DNA of 64,000 nt from Halovenus marina (GCF_051414115.1 NZ_JBLKNZ010000001.1:558001-622000); one strand, 5' to 3'; positions 53,437 through 62,680 are shown, numbered from the stretch's first letter. Notes: generated from the letters alone by a model not told the origin. Made by a program: numbers and translations.

Positions 53437-55278
53437 ATGGTCTGGCCTTCGCCCGTCCAGGCTGGCATCGTGGTGATGCTCGCTGTCGGGATCGGGTACG
53501 TCTGGCACCGGGAGGGGCGGGGGCGATGGTATCCGATACTGTCAGAGCGCTTCCTGTACGGCGTTCCGTGGGGGACGCTGGTCGCGGTCTGTGGCGTCGT
53601 CGGCTTCTATCTGTTCGCACAGAGCGGCCTCACACACTGGTCGAGTCCGGTGACGCTCCCCTTCCGTACCTGGTCGTACTTCTACCCCGAGGGGTGGCTC
53701 ACGGCAGGGTTCGCCCACGCCTCGCCCGGCCATCTGGTCGGCAACATGCTCGGGACGGTCGTCCTCGCACCGATCGCCGAGTACTTCTGGGGGCACTATC
53801 CACCCGAACGGACGGGCACACGACGGCCAACTGACGTGACGGTCCCGCCAGCGGAGGGAGTACTCGCTCGTCCGTGGGTGCGTGCGTTCGTCGTCTTCCC
53901 CGCGGCAATCATCCTCATTAGCATCCTCACCTCGGTGTTCTCGCCGGGCTGGTCGCTGGGTTTCTCGGGAACCGTGTTCGCCTTCGGCGGGTTCGCGCTG
54001 GTGCGCTATCCGGTGACGACGATCATCTCGATGGTCGCGCTGACCGTCGTCAACGTCCTCTATCAGGCGCTGACCGAACCGGTGTTGACTGGTGGCGTCG
54101 AACCCGGCGCGCCCGGTCCGCCATCGTGGGTGGGTGTCAACGTCTACGCACATCTGCTCGGCTTTCTGATCGGTGTCGTTCTCGCCATCTGGCTCGTTCG
54201 CAGGCGTTCCGTCCGTCTCTCTCCGGAGCGACTGTTCGCTGGCGCTGTGGTGTTCGTCCTCAGCCGACAGCTGTGGGCGTTCGTGACGGGCAGTGGCGAC
54301 GTTTTCCGACTCCATCGCGGCATCGGTGTCGTCTTCGCGCTCGGCGTCGCCCTCGTGGTGACTGTGGCAGTCGTCGCACGCGACGACCGGATCCCCGCTC
54401 CGCTCGCTGGCCGAGCGCGAGTCCCGTCGCGCCGGACGCTCGCGTACGTCTATCTCGGGGCAGTCGTCCTGATCGGCGCGCTCGGTATCGCCGGGGCCAC
54501 AGGTCTCGGTGAGCGACTCAGTGTCCTCGTCGTGTTCGCGATTCTGTCGCTTCCTGCACTTCCCGTGGTCCTTCCCGACCGAATCGTCTCGACACCGCTC
54601 TCTCGACGGACCGTGTTCGTCGCCGTCCTCGCCGTCCTCGTCGGTCTCGTCGCTATGTTGAGCGTCTACTCGCTGTCGGTCGTCGTCGGTGACGACCCGG
54701 TTCCCGGTGACGGCTCGCTCGACATCGACGGGTACACGATCACCTACGTGGAGAACGTCTCAGACGGTCGGACGTCAGGGATCGGTGGGGTATCGTACGA
54801 CGGCGGGAACCAGAGCGGCGTCCTCGTCATCAACGAGGACCGACAGATCTGGACACCGGCTGTCCAACCTCGAACCTTGGCCCACGAAGGCATCGTGACC
54901 GTTCCTGTCGGCGGGATCGGCTGGCGTGAACCGGTCGAGGCGAATCGAACTGGGTGGGTGGTGGTCGGCGGTGAGGCGGTCTACGCGGTCGAACTCGAAC
55001 ACGCCGGAGAGCGCGTTCGCTCGTTCACATCGAGGTCGAGCACGATGCCCGGAACAGTCGCTGGCCGAACTGTCAGCGTCGAAGCAACCGACGATGGCTT
55101 TCAGGTCGTTGTCTCTCGCGACGGAACGACCCTCGGAACGACACCGATCCCGGCGTCAGGCGAGCAGTCCTCGGTCGGAGACGTGTCCGTTAGCACCGAA
55201 TCGCACGATGGCAGACTGTCCGTGTTCGTCGAACTCGACGAGACCAGAACGCTGGTCGCACAGCGCGAGCAGTACTAG
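53437..55278 (+). CDS. Rhomboid family intramembrane serine protease with C-terminal extension
   Basis: A 613-residue membrane protein. The rhomboid core lies at about 40-260: GHLVGN helix, GFSGTVFAFGG with catalytic Ser177 and YAHLLGF with His239. Three or four further helices (about 265-415) and a C-terminal beta-rich domain outside the membrane (about 430-613) follow, so it is about twice the usual rhomboid length. Haloarchaeal rhomboid RhoII affects S-layer glycosylation, which fits the neighbouring glycosyltransferase. An 86-bp spacer separates it from the GT39-like gene. Confidence 0.85.
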   Translation: MVWPSPVQAGIVVMLAVGIGYVWHREGRGRWYPILSERFLYGVPWGTLVAVCGVVGFYLFAQSGLTHWSSPVTLPFRTWSYFYPEGWLTAGFAHASPGHLVGNMLGTVVLAPIAEYFWGHYPPERTGTRRPTDVTVPPAEGVLARPWVRAFVVFPAAIILISILTSVFSPGWSLGFSGTVFAFGGFALVRYPVTTIISMVALTVVNVLYQALTEPVLTGGVEPGAPGPPSWVGVNVYAHLLGFLIGVVLAIWLVRRRSVRLSPERLFAGAVVFVLSRQLWAFVTGSGDVFRLHRGIGVVFALGVALVVTVAVVARDDRIPAPLAGRARVPSRRTLAYVYLGAVVLIGALGIAGATGLGERLSVLVVFAILSLPALPVVLPDRIVSTPLSRRTVFVAVLAVLVGLVAMLSVYSLSVVVGDDPVPGDGSLDIDGYTITYVENVSDGRTSGIGGVSYDGGNQSGVLVINEDRQIWTPAVQPRTLAHEGIVTVPVGGIGWREPVEANRTGWVVVGGEAVYAVELEHAGERVRSFTSRSSTMPGTVAGRTVSVEATDDGFQVVVSRDGTTLGTTPIPASGEQSSVGDVSVSTESHDGRLSVFVELDETRTLVAQREQY

Positions 55279-55440
55279 CTGGCTTTGATCCGTCTATTTC
55301 AATCGGCTGTTTGAGGTAAGTATTAAAATCTGCTCGGAACTTTACTGCTGATCGTTCAGAAATGGTGCGGATCGTACCCAGATAGCAGTGACTGCGTCCA
55401 AAGTCGGCAGGCTTTTTGAACGTTCGTCTAACCATCCAGT

Positions 55441-56694
55441 ATGACGGAAGCGAACCCATACGAGAGTTTACAGGAACAGATCGACGAGGCTGCCGACTTT
55501 CTCGATATTCCACGGGACCACATCGAGCGGCTGAAACGGCCGGAGCGCGTCCTCGAAACGACCCTATCGGTCGAGATGGACGACGGGTCGGTCGAGGTGT
55601 TCGACGCCTATCGCTCGCAGTTCAACGGTGACCGGGGGCCATACAAGGGCGGGATCCGCTATCACCCGGGCGTCTCGCGGGACGAGGTCAAGGCGCTGTC
55701 TGGCTGGATGGTCTACAAGTGCGCCGCGGTCGATATCCCCTATGGCGGTGGCAAGGGTGGGATCGAAATCGACCCGAGCGAGTACTCCGAGGGCGAACTC
55801 GAACGGATCACCCGGTCCTTTGCGAAGGAACTGCGCCCGCTTATCGGCGTCGACCGGGATATCCCGGCCCCGGATGTCAACACCGGCCAGCGGGAGATGA
55901 ACTGGATCAAAGACACCTACGAGACGATGGAAGGCACGACCGCGCCGGGCGTCATCACCGGGAAGGCAATCGACAGCGGCGGCAGTGCCGGACGTGTCGA
56001 GGCCACGGGCCGGTCGGTGATGCTCACCACACGGGAAGCTTACGACCACTTCGGCAAGGACATCTCCGAGGCGACGGTTGCGGTGCAGGGGTACGGGAAC
56101 GCTGGCGCTATCGCAGCGCGACTGCTCGACGACCTGGGCGCGGATATCGTCGCGGCGTCGGATTCGGCAGGTGCGATCTACAATCCCGACGGCCTGGCCG
56201 AACGCGCGGCCAGAGAGCACAAGTTCGAGACTGGACAGCTCACCGGCTTCGAGGGCGCGACCGAGGAGTTCTCGAACGAGGAACTGCTGACGATGGACGT
56301 CGACGTGCTCATCCCCGCAGCACTCGAAAACGCCATCGACGCGGAACTCGCAGAGCGCGTGCAGGCGGATATGATCGTCGAGGCGGCGAACGGGCCGCTC
56401 ACGCCGGATGCCGACTATGTTCTCACCGAGCGTGACGTCGCTGTCTTCCCCGACATTCTCGCGAACGCTGGCGGCGTCATCGTCTCCTACTTCGAGTGGG
56501 TCCAGAACCGCCAGCGCATGTCCTGGACCGAGGAGCGAGTCAACTCCGAACTCGAACGCTACGTCGAAGACGCCTTCGACGCGATGGTCGAGGCCCACGA
56601 GACCCACGGGACGCCGAACTACCGCACCGCCATGTACGCCGTCGCGCTGCAGCGCGTCCAGAACGCCGCAGAGGAAGCGGGCATCTGGCCGTAG
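55441..56694 (+). CDS. Glutamate dehydrogenase (Glu/Leu/Phe/Val family)
   Basis: A 417-residue hexameric-type dehydrogenase. The dimer/active-site part has PYKGGIRYHPGVSRDEVKALSGWM in pieces and PYGGGKGGI with the catalytic lysine; the Rossmann part has VQGYGNAGAIAARLL. It interconverts glutamate and 2-oxoglutarate plus ammonia with NAD(P). Several paralogues are usual in haloarchaea, so its direction and cofactor are unclear. Single gene with an AT-richer promoter region (55300-55330). Confidence 0.95.
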   Translation: MTEANPYESLQEQIDEAADFLDIPRDHIERLKRPERVLETTLSVEMDDGSVEVFDAYRSQFNGDRGPYKGGIRYHPGVSRDEVKALSGWMVYKCAAVDIPYGGGKGGIEIDPSEYSEGELERITRSFAKELRPLIGVDRDIPAPDVNTGQREMNWIKDTYETMEGTTAPGVITGKAIDSGGSAGRVEATGRSVMLTTREAYDHFGKDISEATVAVQGYGNAGAIAARLLDDLGADIVAASDSAGAIYNPDGLAERAAREHKFETGQLTGFEGATEEFSNEELLTMDVDVLIPAALENAIDAELAERVQADMIVEAANGPLTPDADYVLTERDVAVFPDILANAGGVIVSYFEWVQNRQRMSWTEERVNSELERYVEDAFDAMVEAHETHGTPNYRTAMYAVALQRVQNAAEEAGIWP

Positions 56695-56768
56695 CCCGGA
56701 CTCGACGTCCCAGTCATTCGTTGTTCGACTGCCGACGGTGTTTTGATTCGCCACGCCGTATCCCCTGT

Positions 56769-57251
56769 ATGGCGACCTACGACCGGTCAGTTCGCGTGTT
56801 TGCGCCATTCGAGCGAGTCTGGGAGTTTCACTCGAACGAGCGCGGGCTAGAGGCACTCACCCCCGAGTGGATGAACCTGATCGTCGAGTCTGTCAGCGGG
56901 CCGGATGGCGACCCCGACCCTGACGTACTCGTGGCCGGGTCGACGCTCCGCGCCTCGATTCGACCGTTCGGAGTCGGGCCGCGACAGCGCTGGACCTCGC
57001 TGATAACCGAGCGCGAATGCGCCGACGGCAGCGCGTACTTTCGAGACCGCATGACCGACGGCCCGTTCGAGCACTGGGAGCACACGCATTACTTTTATGC
57101 CGACGGCGAGACGACGCTGGTCAGAGACCACGTCGAGTACGAGTTCCCCACCCCGCTGGGGCCAGCCATCTCTCCGCTTGCCTGGGTGGGGTTCGAGCCG
57201 ATGTTCCGATACCGACACCGGAAGACGAAGGAACTGCTCGAATCGGAGTAA
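56769..57251 (+). CDS. SRPBCC (START-like) family protein
   Basis: A 160-residue ligand-binding protein. YDRSVRVFAPFERVWEFHSNERGLEALTPEW is the usual opening of the SRPBCC cyclase/dehydrase fold, and the last helix ends FRYRHRKTKELLESE. Such proteins bind hydrophobic ligands; some are labelled cyclases without proof. It is 74 bp behind the glutamate dehydrogenase and convergent with the zinc-ribbon gene. Confidence 0.85.
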   Translation: MATYDRSVRVFAPFERVWEFHSNERGLEALTPEWMNLIVESVSGPDGDPDPDVLVAGSTLRASIRPFGVGPRQRWTSLITERECADGSAYFRDRMTDGPFEHWEHTHYFYADGETTLVRDHVEYEFPTPLGPAISPLAWVGFEPMFRYRHRKTKELLESE

Positions 57252-57257
57252 TCGCTG

Positions 57258-57956
57258 TCAGTCGAGTCGCTCCGTCGCCCGTGCGAGCGCAGTCTCGTCG
57301 CCGTCGGTGAGGTACGTGGACAGGTCATGGACGGCGCTGACGAGCCGCTCGGTCTCTGCGGGCGGAAGGTCCCCGTCGAGGGCTTCGATCCGCTTGCGGT
57401 GTGCAGTCACTGTCGAGAGGACGCTGTCGACGGCGGGTTCGCGGTCCTCGACGACCCGCCGGAGGTCGGTCAGATACGCGTCGACGCCCGCCGCGATGGC
57501 GAGGCCGCGCTCGGCGCGCAGACTGTCCGGCACGTCCGTCGGCACGGGTCGTTCGTTTTTGTCTGCGGTCTGGAGCAACTGCAGGAGGTACGCCTCCTCC
57601 TCGTCGGAGACGTCGAGCGCGCTCGAAAGTGCCGTTCCCACGCGACGGAGTTCGAGTGCGGCGAGATAGCCGTCGTCGAGTGGCTGTAATTCGCCAGCGT
57701 GCACGAATCCGACGGACCGGCAGTACTCGCGACAGCGGTCGGCGGCCTCGGTGGCGAGTTCTCGCACCGACGCCGTGTCGACTTTATCTCGAACTGACGT
57801 GAGGTCGAGCGTCGCCGGACTCGTCGTGTGCAGCGTGCGGTCGTCGACGCCGACGCTGCGCATGCTCCCGCACGCAGGACAGGTGATATCGCCCGTCTCG
57901 TAGTACGACCACCGCTCTCCGCAGTCCGAACACTCACGTGTTCCGCGCAGTTCCAT
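57258..57956 (-). CDS. Zinc-ribbon haloarchaeal protein (DUF7117-type)
   Basis: A 232-residue protein. An N-terminal zinc ribbon uses CSDCGERW and CPACGSMRSVG (cysteines at about 9, 12, 25 and 28), then comes an acidic helical region (about 50-232) with repeated Arg/Glu helices. From memory this matches a conserved haloarchaeal family labelled DUF7117. Function unknown; a zinc ribbon plus helical body suggests binding of nucleic acid or protein. Start at 57956. Confidence 0.7.
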   Translation of the reverse strand: MELRGTRECSDCGERWSYYETGDITCPACGSMRSVGVDDRTLHTTSPATLDLTSVRDKVDTASVRELATEAADRCREYCRSVGFVHAGELQPLDDGYLAALELRRVGTALSSALDVSDEEEAYLLQLLQTADKNERPVPTDVPDSLRAERGLAIAAGVDAYLTDLRRVVEDREPAVDSVLSTVTAHRKRIEALDGDLPPAETERLVSAVHDLSTYLTDGDETALARATERLD

Positions 57957-58047
57957 ACCTGTTTCTACGCGTCGGGACATAAGAGGACTCGCCTGTCCGC
58001 GTCTCGTTCTTATCGAACGACACGACCACCGAGGCCATGCCATTACA

Positions 58048-58170
58048 TTTATATGCAAGAATCGGAAAGGGTAAGATGACGCTTCGTCTGGAGGGCCGAA
58101 GCGTCAGCGGGGACCAATTCAGGGCGGCAAGCAGTCGGGCGCTTTTCACCCCGTCTGCTTTCCTTTCCGC
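58048..58170 (+). ncRNA. Candidate structured small RNA with own promoter
   Basis: The 279-bp spacer between two genes has a good TATA box TTTATATG at 58048-58055 pointing right. At the expected start site, about 58078, a 9-bp stem begins: GACGCTTCG (58078-58086) with CGAAGCGTC (58097-58105). A second possible stem pairs GCGGGG (58107-58112) with CCCCGT (58149-58154). A pyrimidine-rich run (58155-58175) could end transcription. An ATG at 58076 opens a frame, but it runs far into the antisense of the NUDIX gene with poor coding character. No known RNA family is recognised. Confidence 0.35.
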
Positions 58171-58235
58171 TTTCACCACCGAGAGTTTTGACTGTGTATT
58201 GTCTGCTCGATTTCAGGGATCGCTCCGAGCATCGC

Positions 58236-58835
58236 TCACACAGGCAGGTCGGCATCGTACTCCGTCGTTCGGTCGACCTCGCCGGGCATCGTCCACTCTG
58301 TCGCGAGTTCGAGAAACTGGACGAGGATTCGCGCCGTCGCGCCCCAGACGGTGTAGCCGTTGACGGTGAAAAAGTGGATCCGGATCGACCCGTGTTCGGG
58401 GTGGTCTCGCCGCTCGCTGACGTAATTGTCCCGGTGGACGAGCGCCTCGACCGGGAGCGTCGCCACTTCTGCAACCTCGCCGTCACAGGGGATGTACTCG
58501 CGGTCGGGAATCTGGGCGACGAAGGGACGAACCGCGAACCGGGTCACCGTCAGAATGTCGTCGAGACGCCCGACACAGGAGACATCTGTGGGATCGAGAC
58601 AGATCTCCTCGTCGCCTTCTCGAAGCGCGGTCTGGAGGAGGTCCCCGTCCGATGCCTCGCGCTTGCCGCCCGGGAAGCTCATCTGTCCGGGGTGGTCGGG
58701 AAGGTGGTCGGCGCGCTTCGTGAACAGCAGCTGTGGCTGGTCGTTGCGCTCGAGCACAGGAACGATGACCGCTGCCTCGCGCTCACCGTTTGCCGTTTCA
58801 GCGGGTCGATGTCGCTGAACCCTCCCGAGGTCCAT
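58236..58835 (-). CDS. NUDIX hydrolase, CoA pyrophosphatase-like
   Basis: A 199-residue protein with a complete Nudix box around residues 57-79 (GGKREASDGD... ALREGDEEI) and the preceding LPDHPGQMSFPGG, which is the UPF0035/CoA pyrophosphatase signature. These enzymes split CoA or acyl-CoA into 3',5'-ADP and phosphopantetheine. Start at 58835. Single gene; the candidate RNA lies downstream on the opposite strand. Confidence 0.9.
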   Translation of the reverse strand: MDLGRVQRHRPAETANGEREAAVIVPVLERNDQPQLLFTKRADHLPDHPGQMSFPGGKREASDGDLLQTALREGDEEICLDPTDVSCVGRLDDILTVTRFAVRPFVAQIPDREYIPCDGEVAEVATLPVEALVHRDNYVSERRDHPEHGSIRIHFFTVNGYTVWGATARILVQFLELATEWTMPGEVDRTTEYDADLPV

Positions 58836-58936
58836 ATTCGATATACGCGACGCATTCTCTTAAATTCGTCCTCCGTCCTCGCGGTGGAGCTATCACTCCG
58901 GGCGAACTGCTCTGAAGTGAAACGCAGAACGAACCG

Positions 58937-59374
58937 TCACTCCGAGTGCACTGCTACGCCGAGCGACTCCTCGAGTGCGCGTTCGAGGTTGTCGAACTCA
59001 GCGCCCATGTTGCGCTTGAAAAACCGTTCGACGCCGGGGAGTTTCCCCTCGACGACAAAACGGTTCGTCAGTCTGGTCCCGTTCTCCGTCGCTTCGAGTT
59101 CGTGCTCTCCGACGACACGCATCACCTTCGAGGTGCCGACGAACTCGACGGAGCGTGGCGGGTCGCGGCGTTTCTCCTCGGTTTCGACGCGGATCGTCTT
59201 CCGGACGACCGGGATCGGCAGGGAGAGATGCCAGACTGCGTGCGTGTCGTCGATAACCTCGAAGTCCTCGACGACGCTGATAGCACGCGCTCGGCTCTCC
59301 GGGTCTGCGATGAACTCCCAGACGTCCTCTCGGGGGGCTGGCACGTCGACGATTCGCTCGACCCGAACGACCAT
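58937..59374 (-). CDS. SRPBCC family protein
   Basis: A 145-residue START-like protein: VERIVDVPAPREDVWEFIADPES opening, VEFVGTSKVMRVVGEHELEATENGTRLTNRF middle and a C-terminal helix FFKRNMGAEFDNLERALEE. Likely binds a hydrophobic ligand. Start ATG at 59374; the upstream in-frame extension to 59464 is cysteine-rich and not plausible. 44 bp separate it from the small HTH gene upstream on the same strand. Confidence 0.85.
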   Translation of the reverse strand: MVVRVERIVDVPAPREDVWEFIADPESRARAISVVEDFEVIDDTHAVWHLSLPIPVVRKTIRVETEEKRRDPPRSVEFVGTSKVMRVVGEHELEATENGTRLTNRFVVEGKLPGVERFFKRNMGAEFDNLERALEESLGVAVHSE

Positions 59375-59418
59375 ACCCGCTCTATGGGAGCAACAACAAA
59401 AAAGAAGCGGATGGCAGA

Positions 59419-59643
59419 CTAGCTTCGCGTGACTCGCCAGGTCGTCGAGCGCGCGCGGCCCCACTTTTCGATCTCGACGTCGTCGCTTTCCTCGTCGAGT
59501 TTCGGCAGGCGAGCGCCGACCTGTTTCGAGGAGAGACCGAGCTGTTTCGCGATGTTCTTCGAGCGGAAGTAACTCTCCCCCCGTGCGACGCTTTCACGGA
59601 GATACTGGAGGATCTCGCGGTCCTTCTCGTTGAGTTCGCTCAT
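59419..59643 (-). CDS. Small winged-helix protein (DUF7123-type)
   Basis: A 74-residue basic/acidic protein. NEKDREILQYLRESVARGESYFRSKNIAKQLG... KQVGARLPKL reads as a winged helix with recognition helix at about 33-50 and a C-terminal wing (STTWRVTRS). It is probably a DNA-binding regulator conserved in haloarchaea (DUF7123 from memory). Start at 59643. Confidence 0.75.
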   Translation of the reverse strand: MSELNEKDREILQYLRESVARGESYFRSKNIAKQLGLSSKQVGARLPKLDEESDDVEIEKWGRARSTTWRVTRS

Positions 59644-59689
59644 TACCCCCGAGTACGGGGCCAAGAGTCTTAATCGTTTGTCTCGACGG

Positions 59690-59905
59690 TCACTCGAAGA
59701 CGTGGACGGCCGCGATCGCGAGGCCGCCCGCGATGATGGCGACGGCGAGCGCGACACCCGACAGCAACTGGAGCGTGTCAGCGGCCTCCTGCGTGGCCGC
59801 GAGATAGGCAGTCACGGCCATGGCGACAGCCGCCAGCACCCCGACGAGGCCAAACAGCAACGAGAGGCCGTGACTCATGTCCGTACTCCGCGTGGTCTCG
59901 GTCAT
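59690..59905 (-). CDS. Small two-helix membrane protein
   Basis: A 71-residue protein, N-terminal dozen residues polar, then helices at about 13-36 (LSLLFGLVGVLAAVAMAVTAYLA) and 44-68. Conserved small haloarchaeal membrane protein of unknown function; MSHG at residue 10 is an alternative start (59878). Monocistronic. Confidence 0.65.
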   Translation of the reverse strand: MTETTRSTDMSHGLSLLFGLVGVLAAVAMAVTAYLAATQEAADTLQLLSGVALAVAIIAGGLAIAAVHVFE

Positions 59906-59980
59906 CAGGTGTGCCTTCCACGCTTTCTCACTTAGTTCACACGGATCGCAAAACGGCGATTCCGACTGGACAGTCGACGG

Positions 59981-60181
59981 TCAGGCGACAGTGATCCCGT
60001 TGCGGGTGAGGAATTCGCTGACACTTTTGATCTCGACTGGGCTCCCGATGATGCGAACGCGGGACCCTTCCCGACGGACAGTCACGACGAACCGCTCTTC
60101 GAGTTCGTCACGGAGCCCCGAAACCGCATCAGTGGGTAACCGTATCTGCGTGCTGTCGCGTAATCGGGCAGCATTCGTCAT
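59981..60181 (-). CDS. Small conserved protein of unknown function
   Basis: A 66-residue protein starting MTNAARLRDSTQIRLP at 60181. It has the look of a small alpha/beta fold: DAVSGLRDELEERFVVTVRREGSRVRIIGSPVEIKSVSEFL, with a KH-like GSPVEI turn. It may bind nucleic acid, but this is a guess. The 29 upstream in-frame codons are not included because conserved-looking sequence begins here. Confidence 0.6.
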   Translation of the reverse strand: MTNAARLRDSTQIRLPTDAVSGLRDELEERFVVTVRREGSRVRIIGSPVEIKSVSEFLTRNGITVA

Positions 60182-60299
60182 GATTGTCCATGATCTCTGT
60201 CGACGTATAGGTGTGTCGAAGTCACTCGCAAACAACCCCTCGCTGTGGTAACCTGGCTGTCTGGTCACGCACGTATAATCGCATCACACGTCTGCATTT

Positions 60300-61937
60300 T
60301 CACCGCGCTTCGGTCAGTAGCGCTTCGAGCGATTCCGGCGATTCTGCATCTCCTTCGACGGTACCGTCAGTCACGAGTCGCGCACGGTCCGGAGCGACCC
60401 CATCAGAGTCTGCGGCGTCGGGCACGACGACAGTTTCGTGGTCCGCGAGACGCAATGCGGCACGGTGGAGATCGGAGCCAGCAGGCGCACCGACTTCGAC
60501 TCGACGGGGTTCGAGCACTCTCGACGCGACGGTGCCGTACTGGGCGACTTCGACGCCCATGCGGTCGGCCGCGCCAGCGAACGCCGCCACGGCATCCCGG
60601 GCAATCTCGCGATAGCGCTCGTCGTCGGTCAGTGCGGCCAGATCCAGCAGGGCGTCGGCACACTCGACAGTCGTATCGAGCGGATACAGCGGCCGGTCGA
60701 GCAGCCCAAGCCCGCTTGTGGGTCCGTCACGGAACGCACCCTGCTCGGTTCGGAGATTGTCGATGGTCCACTCCGCCACTGCTCGCGCAGGGCCGGGTTC
60801 GCCGAGTACTTCCCACGAACTCGTCAGTCCCGTGAGCACGCGCGCTTGGTCGACCAGCAACCCGCGCTCGCCGCGCTCGTCGCCATCTTCGTAGTGCGTG
60901 ACCCTCCCCCAGGAGTCGACAAGCTGTTCGCAGACGGTGTCGCGTGCGCGCTGGGCGTACCGCGCGAGTTCCTCGTCATCGGTGTAGGCCACCAGCGCGA
61001 GCAGGCCGTCGATTGCGAGCCCGTTGCGGTCTGCAAACACCGTCTCGTCGACCGGCGGCGAGTCGGCGTCTGCTCGCTCTGTCGCTTCGAGCGTGAAGTA
61101 CTGCTCGTTCCCACCCTGGCTCGCGCCGAACCCCTCACCAGTCCACAGCGTCGTCCGGAGATACTCTGCGGCGTCGACCGCAGTCTCGCGATAGGATTCG
61201 TCGCCGGTGTAGCGGTAGCCTCGCGCGAACGCTCTGACGAGTGCGGCGTTGGTGTCGAGGAGTTTCTCCCGACGCGGTCGCGCCCAGTCGCGGTTGTTGG
61301 CATAGCGGTAGAATCCCCCGTCGTAGGTGTCGAACAGGTGCGTCTGGATCGCATCCAGCGTCCGCGTGGCCTGCGGACGGGCGCGGACGAGTGCGAACTC
61401 GATGGTCGGCGCGAGCGGGAACTTCACGTCTGTACCCCAGCCACCGAACTCCTCGTCGGCCGCTCCGACCACTTGCTCGACCATGTGTCGCTCGATGTCC
61501 CCGTCGACGGTGCCCGCAGGCGGCTGGTCGTCCTGCAGCGAGCGCGGGACCGACCCCGCCGACTCGCCCTGTTCGTCCCACGTCTCGCGAACCCGGGTGA
61601 GAATATTCCGAAAGCCCTCGACGCCGAGGAAGGTCGCGCCAGTGAGTATCTCGCCGGACGGTGTGAGAAAGACCGTCGACGGAAAGCCGCCCATGTTGTA
61701 TCGCTCCGTAATCCGTGGCCTGCGGTCGGCGTCGACTCGCACGGGAATGAAGCTATCCTCGATGTGGGCCGCGATGCGTGGCTCCGAGTACGTCGCCGCA
61801 TCCATCGCGCGGCACTCGGCCGACCACGGGGCAGTCAGCGCCAGTAGAATCGGCCGACCGGTCCGGGCGGCCTCCGTGAAGGCGTCCTCGCTCCACTCGC
61901 GCCACTGCACCTTCGTCTCCGCAGCACCCGTATCCAT
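60300..61937 (-). CDS. DUF255 thioredoxin-like/(alpha/alpha)6 barrel protein
   Basis: A 545-residue protein of the YyaL/SPATA20-like family. Residues about 5-120 are a thioredoxin-fold DUF255 domain (WREWSEDAFTEAARTGRPILLAL, then SAECRAMD, where the usual CxxC is reduced to one cysteine), followed by a helical barrel (about 150-500) resembling N-acylglucosamine epimerases (FGGWGTDVKFPLAP, RREKLLDTNAALVRAFARGY, TVECADALLDLA). Haloarchaeal members are shorter than the roughly 650-700 residues of typical relatives. Role unknown. Start at 61937, divergent from FxsA. Confidence 0.85.
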   Translation of the reverse strand: MDTGAAETKVQWREWSEDAFTEAARTGRPILLALTAPWSAECRAMDAATYSEPRIAAHIEDSFIPVRVDADRRPRITERYNMGGFPSTVFLTPSGEILTGATFLGVEGFRNILTRVRETWDEQGESAGSVPRSLQDDQPPAGTVDGDIERHMVEQVVGAADEEFGGWGTDVKFPLAPTIEFALVRARPQATRTLDAIQTHLFDTYDGGFYRYANNRDWARPRREKLLDTNAALVRAFARGYRYTGDESYRETAVDAAEYLRTTLWTGEGFGASQGGNEQYFTLEATERADADSPPVDETVFADRNGLAIDGLLALVAYTDDEELARYAQRARDTVCEQLVDSWGRVTHYEDGDERGERGLLVDQARVLTGLTSSWEVLGEPGPARAVAEWTIDNLRTEQGAFRDGPTSGLGLLDRPLYPLDTTVECADALLDLAALTDDERYREIARDAVAAFAGAADRMGVEVAQYGTVASRVLEPRRVEVGAPAGSDLHRAALRLADHETVVVPDAADSDGVAPDRARLVTDGTVEGDAESPESLEALLTEAR

Positions 61938-62042
61938 ACGCTCGCTTCGGGGTGAGTCGTTAAAACCGGCGTGTTCTCCGTCCGACCCACTCGCGCAGTC
62001 GAACCTCGAAAAGCGTTTGGGGCAGGGGCTGATAGTTCGTCT

Positions 62043-62567
62043 ATGCTCCGTCTCATCGGGCTGTTGCTGTTGATCCCCCTGCTCGATGCGCTCTTGCTGG
62101 TCGTGCTGGGGGCGATGTTTAGCTGGCCGCTTATTGTCGCCGCAGTCGTCCTGACCGCACTCGTCGGGATGTTGCTCGTTCGCGCTGAGGGGCGTCACAC
62201 GATGCGCAAGATTCAGCAAAAAGTCGCACAGGGCGAGACGCCCACCGACGAGTTGCTCGACGGCGCGCTGTTGCTAGTCGCCGGAGCCTTCCTGTTGACC
62301 CCGGGGCTTGTCACCGACGCCATCGGCTTCCTGCTCGTGATTCCGCTGACCCGGTATCCGATCCGGATCGCGCTCAAAAAGTGGGTCGTCGTCCCCTACG
62401 CCGACAAGAAAACCGGCGGCTTCGCCAGTGGCAACGTCTACATCGGCGGCTTTCCGAACGAGGGCATGGGCCCCGACGGCCCCGGCCCGGGTGCGTCGAC
62501 CAGCGGGGACGATACTGTCGACGTGGAGTTCGAGCGAGTCGACGACGACTCCCCGAGCGAAGAGTAA
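62043..62567 (+). CDS. FxsA family membrane protein
   Basis: A 174-residue protein with three to four helices (about 3-22, 27-47, 78-110). The pattern RLIGLLLLIPLLDALLLV, then GQTP-like GETPTDELLDGALLLVAGAFLLTPGLVTDAIGFLLVIP, is that of FxsA, the E. coli inner membrane protein linked to exclusion of phage T7 by F plasmid. The 55-residue C terminus is soluble and acidic. Start at 62043. It ends 39 bp before tRNA-Ile. Confidence 0.88.
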   Translation: MLRLIGLLLLIPLLDALLLVVLGAMFSWPLIVAAVVLTALVGMLLVRAEGRHTMRKIQQKVAQGETPTDELLDGALLLVAGAFLLTPGLVTDAIGFLLVIPLTRYPIRIALKKWVVVPYADKKTGGFASGNVYIGGFPNEGMGPDGPGPGASTSGDDTVDVEFERVDDDSPSEE

Positions 62568-62606
62568 CGCTTAACAGGGCAAGCCCGATACTGACAGATG
62601 CGCCCT

Positions 62607-62680
62607 GGACCGATAGCTCAGTCAGGTTGAGCGCTCGGCTGATAACCGGGAGGCCCGCGGTTCAAATCCGTGTCGGTCCA
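62607..62680 (+). tRNA. tRNA-Ile (GAU)
   Basis: Full cloverleaf of 74 nt: acceptor GGACCGA/TCGGTCC plus discriminator A, D stem GCTC/GAGC, anticodon stem CTCGG/CCGGG with loop CTGATAA (anticodon GAU), T arm CGCGG-TTCAAAT-CCGTG. Without CCA and without intron. The genes to its right have a different style, so its 3' end may be an attachment site. Confidence 0.95.

Noticed and set aside
58076..58363. Possible leaderless ORF starting ATG at 58076 after a TATA box
   Set aside because: It is basic and Ser/Arg-rich, unlike haloarchaeal proteins, and runs over 120 bp into the antisense of the NUDIX gene; a small RNA explains the promoter better.
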